Below, one piece after another: positions 44,264 through 55,574 of a DNA stretch of 64,000 nt (position 1 is the first letter of the stretch; each line of letters begins with the position of its first letter). Origin of the DNA: Oscheius sp. JU75 (lineage: Eukaryota; Nematoda; Chromadorea; Rhabditida; Rhabditidae); assembly GCA_037178855.1 (NCBI GenBank), contig JASJZC010000005.1, positions 744,001-808,000 of the forward strand, written 5' to 3'. The notes beneath the pieces were generated by a model. That model was given only the letters and a program-made list of their open reading frames with translations, made no database searches and had not been told where the DNA came from. The position numbers were made by a program, and so were the translations under genes.

Positions 44264-47200
44264 TATTTGGGAAAGATGAGCTCATAAAAAATACGCTATT
44301 TATATATGTAGAGGACAAGGGTTTACCCATTGATCTCTCTGTCCAGATATACGGTTACTGCTCAGAGCAATCTGAGATCTAGAGAGCGAGTCGAGTGGGT
44401 AGGAGTAAAAAGACGCGTCTATGTCTTTTTGCCTATCAGTTCTCTAAGTTCAGACAGGGAACCTTCGAATCTGCTAGATAAAGTGGCAAGACTCTGACTG
44501 AAGCAGCACGCCCGACATACAGCCCCAAGTGTAAGTCTAGGCCTACTTAAGTCAGGGGACGTGTCATAACATGTAGTGGAGAGGCCAGACTGTACAATAT
44601 AGAGAGTATGAGCCGACCAAGAACACATAAGAAGGGACGGATCCAGTAGTCCCTACCGTCTCTACCGCCCGCACACTAGTCACTGTTCAGTATCATGCGA
44701 CTGAGAAAGTTGGCAGAAGAGTCAGGAGGGGATGCGTCGAGTGACCACTCGTCTCTGACAGTGCAACCCAAGTTACAGTACATCACTAGTGTATATTGAG
44801 TCTTACTGACAGAGTCGGACAGGTCAGAGGGGACACAGTTCCTGCATAGTCGGGTGACCGTCCAGGTCAGACACACTTTGACCATTTACGGTACTGAAGC
44901 TGTAAACGACTTAAAGAGTGCATGACTCGGATAGGTCAAGAATAGAATGGTGGAGAGGCAGAGAAACACAGGAACACAGAGACAGAGTGGCAGAGGGACA
45001 GTTGGGGTCTGGATTCCTGGCTTGTGGCCGTAATCCCTTACGCAAGTAGCCACATATACTGCCTGTATCTGTATAGCTACTGACGAAAAGGGACCTGGAT
45101 TTTGAAAACGTCAAGAGACAGAGGTGGGAAGGTGAGAATGCGTACCCTTCCTCATCCATTAGGCAGACGGTTTGGAAAGGAAATGTATCATCCTTCAAAA
45201 CTGTCTCTCTAATAGATTGGAGAAGGGTCAGTAGAGAAGTGACCCATTTCGAGAAAGACCCAGCTTGTCATATCATCTTACTCATGGTGATTTGACGAGG
45301 AGGATCTGTCCCTGTCAGGGTCTTGTCGGTAAGAGATAGTGAAACAGATACAGGGACCTCTCCCATCCGGTAGTCAACTGTTCAAAAGAGCAACTTTCTT
45401 TTGAAGTAGTTCACTGCCTGATGGGACAGAGGTCAGAACAGGAAGAGACAGTTACAGCAGAGTGACCGTCCGTCTGTTCCAATCGAGCCGAAAGTAACAG
45501 CTCTAACCATGTTACCGCAACTCGACTGGTATAGTCGGGTAGGTCAAGGTCTCATTCTAGTTGAGGCGAGTCAGATACTTACCAGATCTTTTGGATGAGA
45601 GAGAGAGAGCCATCCCAGGAAAGGCTCTCAGAGGGTATGGGTCGAGCTTGGGTCTTTTTTGATTAAGACAGGGACAGTGCAGAGACAGAGACTTCTCCAT
45701 GAAAGTGAAAGTGACCTACTTCTATCCATTGGAAAGACGTGTTTGAATAGAGCAAAAACATCCTCAAATACAGTCTCTCTCCAATGGATTGAAGAAAGGT
45801 TGATAGGAAAGTAAACCGTCCCGGGAAAGAGACCCCAGCAGAATTCATCCAACTCATAGTGAATGTCCGAGAGTGTCTTTCCCTGTCAGAGTCAGAGAGA
45901 CCAGCCGTCTGTACCGGCTGGATCTGTGACAACGACTTTCAGCGGTGTAACGAAGTCTGAGAGACAGAGAAACTGAGACAGTAACAGACTGTATATTTTG
46001 CCTTGACATAATATACAACCCATATCCCAAACATGTTTACTCCACAGTCTCAATCTTCTTATCCAAAATTTCCCCTTTTCTGCTGCCTTTTACCTCTTAC
46101 TCATGTGTTTACGAGATCTTTCGTTGAGGCTGGCACGTACAGCGGCACCACCAAAAGATAAGGACATTACTGTAGGGAGGAGGCAAAGAGCGAAAGTGTA
46201 ATAGTAGTCCAGGAATATATTTGGTGATGAAATACTGTCTGGTCAGCTGACCATCTGTCCCTGAAAAAGGCTTGAAAAGAACTTTAGATGTGAAAGAAGA
46301 CGACATAAAGAACGCCTAGAGCCATGTTTGATGTCAGGAAATAAGGGAAAAAAGAATTTGTGTCTAACACACAAAAATCTCGTATGGTTTCCTGGTTCCG
46401 GAGAGTTGTAAGCTGTTATTTGTGGACTATGCTCGCAATCGGATGCCTGAAACATAAGAACTGAGCGACTTATTTATATTCCAGGAAGTTGAACAATAGT
46501 GAAAACACAAAATTTTGAATTGCTGATACGGACGTTTGGTAGAAGATGAGTGTACCCAAGTAATCACAAGTGTCGCTTGGAAAATTGTGACAAATTAGGG
46601 GAAGTGTGAAACATAAGCAAAAACAGCGATAGCTCAATTTTCATATGAGTCCTGTACAAAAACTGAAAGCGACTGGATTTCAGCAATGTCCATGATGATT
46701 TTGGCCTCCCTGACTCTTATCTTTTTTCTCCCTGCCCCTTTGTTCTTTGTATCCCAGGGCCGGTGACTCGCTGTCTCTCACAGAATATCATGAGCGAGCA
46801 AGTAGGGAGAGGAAAGCTGTGAAAAACAGGGTCAGAGGAGTATGTTGACATAGAGACAGAGAGACAGAGAGACGGAGACGAATGCTATTTGAAAAGGATG
46901 AGACTCAATGAGACTCAAACAAAAAAGGCGGCGCCCTTTTTCAGTCTTCCAAAAACCTACACCTGTAACCCCCGTTTTAAGTTAATGAACAGGCCGCACT
47001 TTACAAATAAACTTCGGCTGAGATCGACAGATTTTGCAAGTCTGTCCCTTTCCCGGCTTTTTTCTCATTGTTGAATTGAGCTTGTCTAGTACGCAGACGA
47101 GATCTTTGACCGAGACCTCGTGTAGATGCGTCCCAAGATTCATTTTGGACATCTTTGGACATGTAGATTTGTCAATTGAGCCAGGTTTTGGATAGTCGAG

Positions 47201-47394
47201 GGAGGGTCGGCTGCCGCGGAGACATCTGCGAGTCTGGTGCTGGGCGGGAAGACGGTTGGCCTAGAAACACGGTCTCCGTCTCTCTGTCAAAAAGTGGAGG
47301 CTTCTAACCTAGGAGGAGCTCGAAGAGACGACTTGTTGTCATGAGTAGAAGTACCACAATTGAATTGATTTCCAAGGTAATAAGTAAAAGGTAG
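44264..47394. other. gene-poor hairpin-rich region
   Basis: I find no exon chain here. From ~44300 to ~46000 the sequence is rich in GACAGAG/CTGTCTC words and imperfect palindromes. A small loop CCAGCCGTCTGTACCGGCTGG lies at 45901. Flanking it at 44207-44260 a short open piece (MTASGNANAYSLPRVLII, then GTGTAT) could be a first exon of the asparaginase gene, since type I asparaginases begin with a similar beta strand, but that is weak. Confidence 0.45.
45143..45802. repeat. imperfect hairpins, cluster 1
   Basis: Three long hairpins: 45143-45229 (arms ACCCTTC-TC-A-C-ATTAG), 45355-45433 (arms GACCTCT-CCCATC and GATGGGACAGAGGTC, loop AGCAACTTTC, stem about 30 pairs) and 45713-45802 (arms ATCCATTGG-A-AGAC and GTCTCTCTCCAATGGAT). 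The first and third are related in sequence (CATCCATT...TCTCTC-AAT-GATTG). Size and shape are similar to microRNA precursors, but a palindromic minisatellite would look the same. Confidence 0.55.
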
Positions 47395-47616
47395 TACTGT
47401 CTCGTCGTCAACTGCTCCCAATGTCTCAAAGGCTGTGTAACGGCCGACTATACAGTGGGAAAGCAGCTCTACGATGTCGGCGTCATCCCGGGACGCAATC
47501 TGACCACCGAGGCTGCGATGACCAAATTAAGCTATGTGCTGGCCAAAAAGAGCTGGAGTCTAGATGAGAAAAGAAAAATGATGGAGACTAGTCTTCGTGG
47601 GGAGATGAGGGACTAA
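47395..47616 (+). pseudogene. orphan C-terminal exon of type I L-asparaginase
   Basis: Frame with stop at 47614: VVNCSQCLKGCVTADYTVG, then GVIPGRNLTTEAAMTKLSYV and SLRGEM. These match the C-terminal part of cytosolic type I asparaginases (human ASPG, bacterial AnsA), which hydrolyse L-asparagine to aspartate and ammonia. The N-terminal catalytic part (TGGTI and the DTM/KD motifs) is not seen anywhere in the preceding 3 kb. The acceptor before it (AAAGGTAG) lacks a pyrimidine tract. Either the remaining exons lie far upstream beyond what I can recognise, or this is a gene remnant. The retained frame of 74 codons suggests recent loss or an unusual gene. Confidence 0.65.
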
Positions 47617-48221
47617 TAGAAGGAAAAGAGAGGAAAAACGAACTATGAAATGAAAGATTACCGAGAGTTCAATGTTAAGATACAGAGACAAATTATACAA
47701 AAGTTGTGTTGTGCAGCAAGTAATTACCCCATCTTCTGTACTTACAGCAATAGTGAAACAATAAACGCCTATAGTGTAGGACGTTGCCGCTTTTTCCTAG
47801 CGATCTATATTTTGCAGCTATAGAAAGCATGATTTCCCGCCGAAAACTGGGCGTCAAAAGTAGTAGTTTATAATGGGCCTGGTGTCAAATCGTAAGAAGA
47901 TTTATGTTGATAGATCCTAAGAACGACCAATCTTTTGATTCCTCTTTTCAAACACGGTCGTTGGGTAAAGCTGCGAATGCCAAGGAAACGGATTTAGTAC
48001 AAGAACAGTTGGACGAGGGTCAATTTCAATGGGTACAGTGACAGGAAGACCGATTCCGGCCGAATTAATCTTTGAAACCAGTCGCTTCCAAAGTACTAAA
48101 CTTTTTGGAAATCAACTGGTTGCAAAGACGAGTATTCGGACAATGAATCAGAGACAGAGATAAAGAGACAGGGAGGCAGAAAGACAGAGAAACAGAAAGA
48201 GTCGAGAAAAGAGAGAACCCA

Positions 48222-48522
48222 GACCGTCTATCCCTCAATCTTTGAGTCACAGTGACTAGTGATGTGACTCTTCAGAAGAGTGATAGACTGTCAAGATTCA
48301 GTTGAGGGTACAGTAAAGAGGTCAACCCAGATCGTCTATCCCCTAATCGGTGTGCCACAGTTACTTGGTATGTGTCTTCAGACAGGGAATAGATTGTCAA
48401 GAGTCAGTAAGGGGTACTGTAACGAGTGCCAGTAAGAGTCTAGTCAACCCAGACCGTCTATCCCGCTGTCTATGGGTCACAGTAACTAGACATGTGACTC
48501 TCCAGACGAGGGATAGACTGTC
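48222..48522. repeat. three tandem imperfect hairpins, cluster 2
   Basis: Units start at 48222, 48330 and 48452 (108 and 122 bases apart). Each has a ~70-base dyad: CCGTCTATCCC...GGGATAGACTGTC outer stem, then GAGTCACA/TGTGACTC inner stem and a ~10-base loop, followed by CAAGAGTCAGT. Unit 1 has TCTTTGAG paired with CTCTTCAGA, unit 3 has GTCTATGGG paired with CTCTCCAGAC, so pairing seems kept although the bases differ. Candidate structured RNA cluster or palindromic satellite. Confidence 0.6.
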
Positions 48523-50082
48523 AAGAGTCAGTCTGAGTATACGGTAAAGAGAGACAGATCAGTGTATCCTATTCAGTCTTGAATTTGTCTGTTCAATTCA
48601 GCCTAAACCGAGAACTGTACTGATTCATTCAGGACCGTTAGTTCTGGCCAGTCAACTGGAACTGTCGGGTTGTCATTGTCCCAATTTTCGCAAAAAAACG
48701 AAATGTTGGCCTCTGACGACCGGACAAAACTCAGTCGGTTGAGGGAGCAGGTGTTCTAGTGTCCTGTACCGTCTGATCAGTGACTCTCAAAGTTCTGTTC
48801 CATTCGGACATTTGGGTAGTCTCTGAACAGACGGGGAGAGACAAAAAGACAGAGAGATATAAAACTTCTGGAATTCCTGTCCCACCCCAGACAATCAGAA
48901 TCAGACAAGGTCACACATCAAAATTGGTTCGTGTTTGATTTTAGCCATCTGGTCAAGTACTCGATGAACGGGACAGGGGACAGGGAGAGGAATAGGAGAC
49001 TAGAGTCCGTAAGGTCGCATATCCTCCAGACTGAGACCTTCTCTCCGCCCTCATTTCTATAGATTATGAAAACCGATCCTCCCCCTATCACCAGATCCGA
49101 CAATCTGATAACATGGACACATCTGGTCGGCTCCGCCTTTCCGATTCAAACTTGTTTACGTTATCCTGACCCTTGTTCTGTCTCTCTCCATTCACGGAAA
49201 TTTATGGTTCTCTTTTGAGAGAAGAATCTTTGGCTGTCTGTCTGTCGGGCAACTTGACAAACTATGGAGATTACGGTAACTGGAAGTTTGGAAAACAATG
49301 GACATTGGAAGACAGTTTTAGGAAAAAGAGTTTCCTTATCAAAGATCTCCTACTACTTTTGATTGGTTCTATGCATAGTTTGTTTTGACTACTGTAACTA
49401 TTTAGGTTCTGGGAGAAGTTGAAATTGATGTCCGTGTATCATAAAAGAACCGATGTTTTCATACACAAGGCTGTTGTTGAGGCTCGTGACAGGATGATGA
49501 TGTTCCAGTCGGGATACCGTGGCAGAAGTAACATTCTCCCAGAGACGCATCTCCCAAACTGACTTGACTTGCAAAGAGAGATTGCTGTCACAAAATAACT
49601 GACAAATTGTCAATAGGGCTTCAGACAGACACACACACACATACACATAGGTACTTTTGAGCATTTTGAACCAGATCAGTCGCTTACGCTCCTGCGACCC
49701 TGTACTCTTTGGAACTATGTCTCTTAAAACTCGTTTTGTCAACCCTAATCTGAGATAACACTTGACAAAAAAGTCCACAAACCTTGTCAAGTGTTATCCT
49801 CTTGTAAATTGTACAGGTAGGATGGACTAGATGGATGCGGAGCTCTAAAATATACGCTACAGTCTACAGGCTGGTTATTGTGAGACTGAAGCACAAAAAG
49901 TTTTGTTTTTTTTCCAATTTCATTTCCACTTTTCATGTTTTACAGCATTCGATTTTCTGAACGTTCCTGACTGAAAAAACAGAACATTTTAGGCAAGTAG
50001 ACTGGAGCCTCTTGTTTGCTGATAAATTTTCAATACTACTTTTTTTTCTTGAAATCTCTATGCTGCGTCTATGCTATATATA
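48523..50082. other. intergenic, no gene recognised
   Basis: Holds more hairpin-prone sequence to about 48900, a CA tract at 49627-49650, and a dispersed repeat 49483-49810. No supported exon. Confidence 0.45.
49754..49798. repeat. palindromic dispersed repeat, copy 1
   Basis: GATAACACTTGACAA is repeated exactly inverted (TTGTCAAGTGTTATC) around a 15-base loop. Nearby GTCGCTTACGCTCCTGCGAC (about 49679) forms a second small hairpin. The same pair of elements recurs at 56048-56190. Confidence 0.6.
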
Positions 50083-52768
50083 TGTTGCAGTTGGAATTGA
50101 ACATCCGTTGGTATTGAACGCAACTAGTTGAAATTGAACGTTCAATACAAACTAGTTGGTATTGAACGTTCAATTCCAACTAGTTGGGTTCAATACCAAC
50201 TAGTTGAAATTGAACAGTTTCAGTTGGAATTGAACAGTTTGAATAATTTACGCCGTTTTATCCAATTTTCACCCATTTTCGTCTTTTTTTTTTTCTTCTT
50301 TCACTGCATTTTTTGTTGTCAGGGCGTAAAATAACCCCTTGAACATAAAATCGTTAGGAAATTCACGGAAATAAGGCGATTGGTTCCGTTTTTCACCTTT
50401 TTATACTCTCACAGGCCTTTGATGAAGTCAAGGCGTAACCTAAGACATTATAACTTCAAATAACACTGTCAGATTGAAATTGTAGTAGTAAGTACTGTTT
50501 ATTCAGTAAAACAGCAACAAGAAACAAATTGATTTGAGAAATAACGAAACTACTTGTTTTTGCAAGTAGAGTTTGTCCTATGACACCGCGAGTTACATTG
50601 AAAGTTACGGCTCTTACAGGAACAACGATTTGAATCACATTTACCGTTGCAGTTGCAATGATGATGTCCTTGACCGCCGGTGATAGAGTCATCTGCTACA
50701 GCTGCACGGAAAGACTGTAGATTGACATCGGGGACATCTGACGGCGCGATGAACGTTTCTTGAAGAGGAACCAATTGATTTCTGGCGTACCACTGGGCCA
50801 AATATCCTTTCAAAGTTCCTAGGCTGAAACAATACATAAATATAGGATAACAACAAGATTTACCGATAGAATCCGTCTTTCTCTTCGAGCACAACTGCCA
50901 GTAAATTACGTGCTCCAATTTTAGGACAATCGACGTCGGGAATAGCTACGAGTACGCTTGCTCCAACGTCTACTATACCGAATCTTAAAAAAAAAGTTGC
51001 GTGAAGAAAATTAGACTGACCGGTTATTCGATGCCTGGAGCATTCTGTCTGCTTGACGCTGGAGCGATTGGCTTGTTTCCTCCCTTTCTTTTTCTATTGC
51101 TGAGTGATGAGCATTCCAAAATTCTATGAGTTCTTCTTCCTCGACGTATTCATCTTCGTTATCAGTCAGCTCTTCAGCGTTTTCTTCAATTTCGGTCAAC
51201 ACTTCATCTGTTGGCACTTCATGGTTGCCAGCAGAGTTTAGCTCGTCGATTTCGGCCTCATAGTCAAATCCTGTAAGTACAAAGTTGAGAAAGGGACAAA
51301 AACTAACCAAACATTGCTTTGAAAGGCGTTCTGGAGATTCCTCGATGAAATCTTGTGTTCTTCACGAACTGTACAGTGTCCAAAAGCTCAGTCCAGTTCG
51401 GAGTCCCTTGTCGCAGCATCTCAGCAAACAAGATTTCTTCCACGTCTCGGTTGCATCTTTCGACCGAGCCTTGTGACTGACTGTGGCGCGGTTTTCCGTG
51501 AATCAATTTGCATCCTGGCCACTGTGCCACCAGGTTCTCCAACGTTGCATTTGCGAATTCGCGACCATTGTCGGTCTGCAAAATTCCGGGTGGCCCTGTG
51601 TTTTATGGTTGCAAGAATGATGAAAGGACAAACTTACCAAATAAAGCAAAAATTGAGCTGATCTGTGCCGCTACTTCAGAAGCGGTTTTTGTTCTCAGGG
51701 CACGTAGTATGACGTATTTTGTTAAATGGTCTTGATAAACTGCTATGAACTTCCATTCACCATCTGGTTTCGACTGCATGTCGATCAGATCTAGCTGTAT
51801 ATTGAAAAAATAATAAGCAAACAAAAAATCTAACCTGACAGCGCTGATTCCTTCTTGTGCTGATCAAAGGCTTGACGACGACTCCCTTCTTCGGTCTTCC
51901 TTTCTTCAAAGGGCAGATCGAACAGCAGGAAACGAATAGTGTTACAAGTTCTCTAAATTGAATTATGTATTGGTAAAAAAAACTACTGACTGTGTGATTC
52001 CATAAAACCGCTTTACTTTCTTCCACATTGTATCGCGTCCACAACATCCACCCGTCGAATGAGCCACGTAGAGTATTTCGAAGGCACATTCTGGCGTCAA
52101 AACAATCTGTCCACTGCGCAAAAGCTCGGTTTTTCCGTTGATTACGCTTGATTGGAACCTAAATAATGCTGCAATACCCAAAACAAAAAACCTTGTGGCA
52201 TAGTTCCTGCGTACTTGGTCATCGACGAATTTCTCTCCATCTTGTCGCTTCTGAACGGCTTCTTTGATCGTCTTATAGTTTTCTTCGGACTTAATTTTCG
52301 TGTCCTTTTTCCTGCTGACGTATTCTTCTAGTCTCTGGCTGAATCGGCGTTTGTGCTCGTCTTTTCCGTGGATTTCTGGTGCGTTTTGCGAGCTCATCGC
52401 TGGAATAATGACAAATTGGATGAAAGCTGAAGAAAGCAAGAGACATCAATGAAAACAAGACAGAAAAATAAAAAAAACTGAAGACCAAATATAAAAAACG
52501 GAACCAATTATTTCCGGGAATTTCCTAACGATCTTATGTTCAAGGGGTTATTTTACGCCCTGACAACAAAAAATGCAGTGAAAGAAGAAAAAAAAGACGA
52601 AAATGGGTGAAAATTGAATAAAACGACATAAATTATTCAAACTGTTCAATTCTAACTGAAAATGTTCAATTCCAACTGAAACTGTTCAATACAAACTAGT
52701 TGGTATTGAACGTTCAATTCCAACTAGTTGCGTTCAATACCAACGGATGTTCAATTCCAACTGCAACA
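50083..52768 (-). mobile_element. Ginger/KRBA2-type integrase DNA transposon (complete)
   Basis: Element of 2,686 bp with ends TGTTGCAGTTGGAATTGAAC and its inverse. Terminal inverted repeats are long (about 50083-50392 and 52493-52768) and include several CAACTAGTTG palindromes and GTTCAAT units, plus a shared inner block (GGGCGTAAAATAACCCC). TG...CA ends fit integrase-type elements. It sits in a TATATA stretch, so the target-site duplication cannot be resolved. One multi-exon integrase gene fills the inside. Confidence 0.85.
50550..52397 (-). CDS. retroviral-type integrase of a Ginger/KRBA2-like transposon
   Basis: Start ATG 52397; exons end at stop 50550, with short introns between (for example near 52150, 51990, 51830, 51625, 51300, 50990, 50860); about 530 residues. 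Order: basic N-terminus; zinc-binding H2C2 part (AHSTGGCCGRDTMWKKVK ... CCSICPLKK); DDE integrase core with DLIDMQS, QTDNGREF and SQGSVERCN supplying D, D and E; TPFKAMFG at the core's end; acidic region (VEEEELIEF); and a Cys-rich C-terminus (CNCNGKCDSNRCSCKS). The core resembles KRBA2/SCAND3-related and Ginger integrases, which derive from Ty3-type integrase but move as DNA. The catalytic triad is intact and no stop interrupts the exons, so it may be active or recently active. No reverse transcriptase is present, arguing against a solo retroelement. Confidence 0.82.
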
Positions 52769-53002
52769 TATATATATTTTATGTTCTTCGTGTAACCAGT
52801 ATCGAGTACAGAGTAGTAGCCGATGTAAAGTAAAGTATCTCCCGGCTTCAAGTAGTACTACCAGGACGAGAGAGCAGTCTCTATCTGACAGTTTAGCACT
52901 ACTGTTAGTGTTACCTGTGGGACGAACTGACAAGCTTTGTTAGGAACGCCTGCATTTCGTACTACCAATTTATCTGCCTTCGAGAAGGATGAAGGATTAC
53001 TT

Positions 53003-53074
53003 GAGCTGAGCCGGGAATTGAACTTGGATTCTTAGATTGATGCTGGCGCCACCTGCCACTACACCAATCCGGCC
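53003..53074 (-). repeat. tRNA-like sequence (SINE head or tRNA pseudogene)
   Basis: On the minus strand: GGCCGGATTGGTGTAGTGGC (A-box like) and, 33 bases on, AGTTCAATTCC (B-box like), total 72 bases as in a tRNA. The acceptor stem pairs poorly and the T stem has mismatches, so a functional tRNA is unlikely. A tRNA-derived SINE is the better guess. Confidence 0.45.
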
Positions 53075-54215
53075 TAGTCCATGTAGAGAAACCGAATTCT
53101 TTGCAGGAGAATCTGACCATGAACTTTCGATTCTCCTGTTTTTCCACTTGCTGGCAGTTGTCCAAGGTTGCCCTTCTTGGAAACAACATGTTGTTCTCGA
53201 AGCTATACTTCTTGTTTCACTGTCCTTACAAAAGCTCTTCTCCGAATGTTCAATGTGCAGAACCCATTTCGAAGGAAACTGCATCTTTTTGGAATGTTCC
53301 CTCTACAGTCTTCAGATTCCTTGCTTTCATAAGGTATCTTCCCCACACAACATTATCAGGCTTTTCCCAGTTCCACATTAGTGGTTTGCTCAAACCGTTT
53401 CATTTTATCAAATCAGTAAAACAGTTTTAAAAATTTGCTTTCTACTTGTTATGATTTATTTCTCTTCCGGCAAACAAGTCAAACGAGAATATTGAAAACT
53501 GGTCGTAAAGGGCGAAGCTACCGAAATGAAAGATTTTTTTTGAACTTTTGAAAAAACCTTCTCGGAGTGCAGTAATTTTAGAGAAATTAAAATCAAAAAA
53601 TTTGCAGGGAAACTGACCACGCCAATTGCTACATGTGTTCAATGTTGTTCTTGTTGTGAACAACATATTGTCCTTGTCTCCCTGGTCTCTGTCTTCCTGG
53701 AGACTGGAGCTCTATTAAAATTTTCCTTTTGTTTCATGGCTATTGTATACGTTTGCTTATTCTGAATTCTTTAATATCCTGACAGCTCTTTTAAAAAAAT
53801 ATATTATTTTGTCAAAAACTGGGTGAGTGAAGACAATACTAAACAGTTGCTGTATGCTCAAGATGGTACATTCATACGCGAGTATTTTCAAAACCCAGTC
53901 TATCATGATGCTCTTTCTTACTGGAGACAAGCAAGGTTCTAAAAAAATTTTGAGCCTCGTCCAGAACTGCAACTTTTCAGAAATCTGTCCCTCTGTCTAA
54001 TATTAATGTTAATTTTGTCAAAAACCACCATCTTCCCAACTTTCGGTCTCTCTGTCTCAGTCTCTTTATCTCTCTATATCTATGTCTCTCTGTATCCCAA
54101 GCTCCTCAACTCTTTATATCTTTTCACTCTTATTGTTTCGGCTCTCCAACAAGTATCTTTTTTTCCAACTCTACAAGCAGAATCTTATAAATATGCTCAG
54201 CTCAAGTTTTGCAGA
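53075..54215. other. intergenic, no gene recognised
   Basis: Short frames only. CT-rich microsatellite at 54045-54120 precedes the first small peptide gene. Confidence 0.5.
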
Positions 54216-54398
54216 ATGAACTTCAAATTCCTCTGTGTCCTCGTCCTTCTCTCCATTCTGGCCATGGTCGAAGCCTACTGGAACGGGGGTGGTTACAATG
54301 GAGGGAGATACCACGGTGGCTACCGTGGTGGCTTCCCCGGAGGCGGATTCCATGGTGGACAGGGCGGATTTCATCCCTACGGATGGCATGGACGGTAG
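54216..54398 (+). CDS. Gly-rich small secreted peptide 1 (antimicrobial-like)
   Basis: Single exon, 60 residues. Signal peptide MNFKFLCVLVLLSILAMVEA, then a mature part of Gly with Tyr, Phe, Arg and His (YWNGGGYNGGRYHGGY, ending HPYGWHGR). Composition and size match nematode caenacin/NLP-type antimicrobial peptides that are induced in epidermis by infection; activity is inferred. ATG follows TTTGCAGA, a likely trans-splice acceptor. No dibasic site precedes the Gly-rich part, unlike genes 2, 3 and 5, so the mature peptide probably begins at the signal cleavage site. Confidence 0.8.
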   Translation: MNFKFLCVLVLLSILAMVEAYWNGGGYNGGRYHGGYRGGFPGGGFHGGQGGFHPYGWHGR

Positions 54399-55574
54399 TT
54401 TGCCGTATCTTGTTGGGAAAAAACATGGGTTTCAGCTGGCGCCGAGACCTCGACTCGCACCCGATTGAGTTGGAGCTGAACGCCTTTGAACAGCCATAGA
54501 AGTGATTAAGGAACTGAAAAACTGTAAATAGAGACAATATGGCCATATCATTTGTTTTTCAACTTGTATATATATATATAATAAATATTACTAGCAGATA
54601 TGTACTGTGAGTAGAGGTCTGGTCGCTAATATGCAATATGGAATAAAAGTCTCTCTGTTTCTTCGTCGATATGGACGCATTGGACAGTTACAGCCTCTTT
54701 TGCCAGTGCTCTCGAGCAACTATCATGGTGGATGGCGATTCATTCTCACACAGTAATAATATCCGAACTACTTGAGCATTGAATGAAGTAAATGAAGTCA
54801 GGCTTTCGACTTTTCGCCAACTCTTGAACAGTTCTGGTCGTCCTTATAAACCTTTATCGCTAGCTTCTTGCTCCTAAACTCAATCTATATCTATACTACA
54901 ACTTTTTAGAAATCTGTCTCTCTGTCTGCTTTCGTTGCAACCTATAAAATCGTTTTTTGCTATTCACATTGGCTGAACATGTTCGTTTCACAACAGCTTA
55001 CAAAAGCACTATTGGACAGATGGTAAACTGGAAACTTTGTGAACAAAGAATTTTTAAATTTCCACCTTTTTTGGTTTACCTCTGAGAATAACAATGTTTT
55101 TGTTTTTTCAGTATTCTGGTTAAGAAAAGGATCCCGTTGAACTGTATCCCAAACAGACTATATTTTTGACCACAAACTCCCCTCGAAGAGTAAAAAGATT
55201 GCGCACAAAGGTGACGAAAAGTCACAAGTTCAGTGTCGTTGTTTTCTGTTTTTCAAAAGACAAGGGGATTTCCCCAAATCGGACGAAAATACTACAACAT
55301 CTTTGTCAAACTGATACGAGTAGGGAACAGACTGTAAACAGACGCCTTGAGACGAAAAATCAGTCTCGGAATAGTTTTGTTATTAATTATTTGGTTTTCA
55401 AGTAGGGTATAAAAGAGGGATTTTATGGCGAAGGGAAAAAAGCCATTTGCCTTTCCTCTCTTAACTCCAGTACTGTCTCTGCCTCTTTGTCTCTTTGTCT
55501 TTTTGTCTCTCTGTCTCTGCCTTTCTATCTCTCTCTCTCTGTCTCTGCCTCTGTGACTACCACTTTTCAGAGTC

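Noticed and set aside
48222-48522. CRISPR array.
   Set aside because: Three imperfect dyad units of ~70 bases without identical repeats or unique spacers, in a eukaryotic genome.
49398-49790. 130-codon minus-strand frame as a gene.
   Set aside because: It overlaps the dispersed palindromic repeats and a CA microsatellite and has no recognisable motif.
50083-52768. Endogenous retrovirus or gypsy retroelement, because of the integrase.
   Set aside because: No reverse transcriptase or LTR; termini are long inverted repeats, so a Ginger-type DNA transposon fits better.
53003-53074. Functional tRNA gene.
   Set aside because: A- and B-box-like sequences are present but acceptor and T stems do not pair well.
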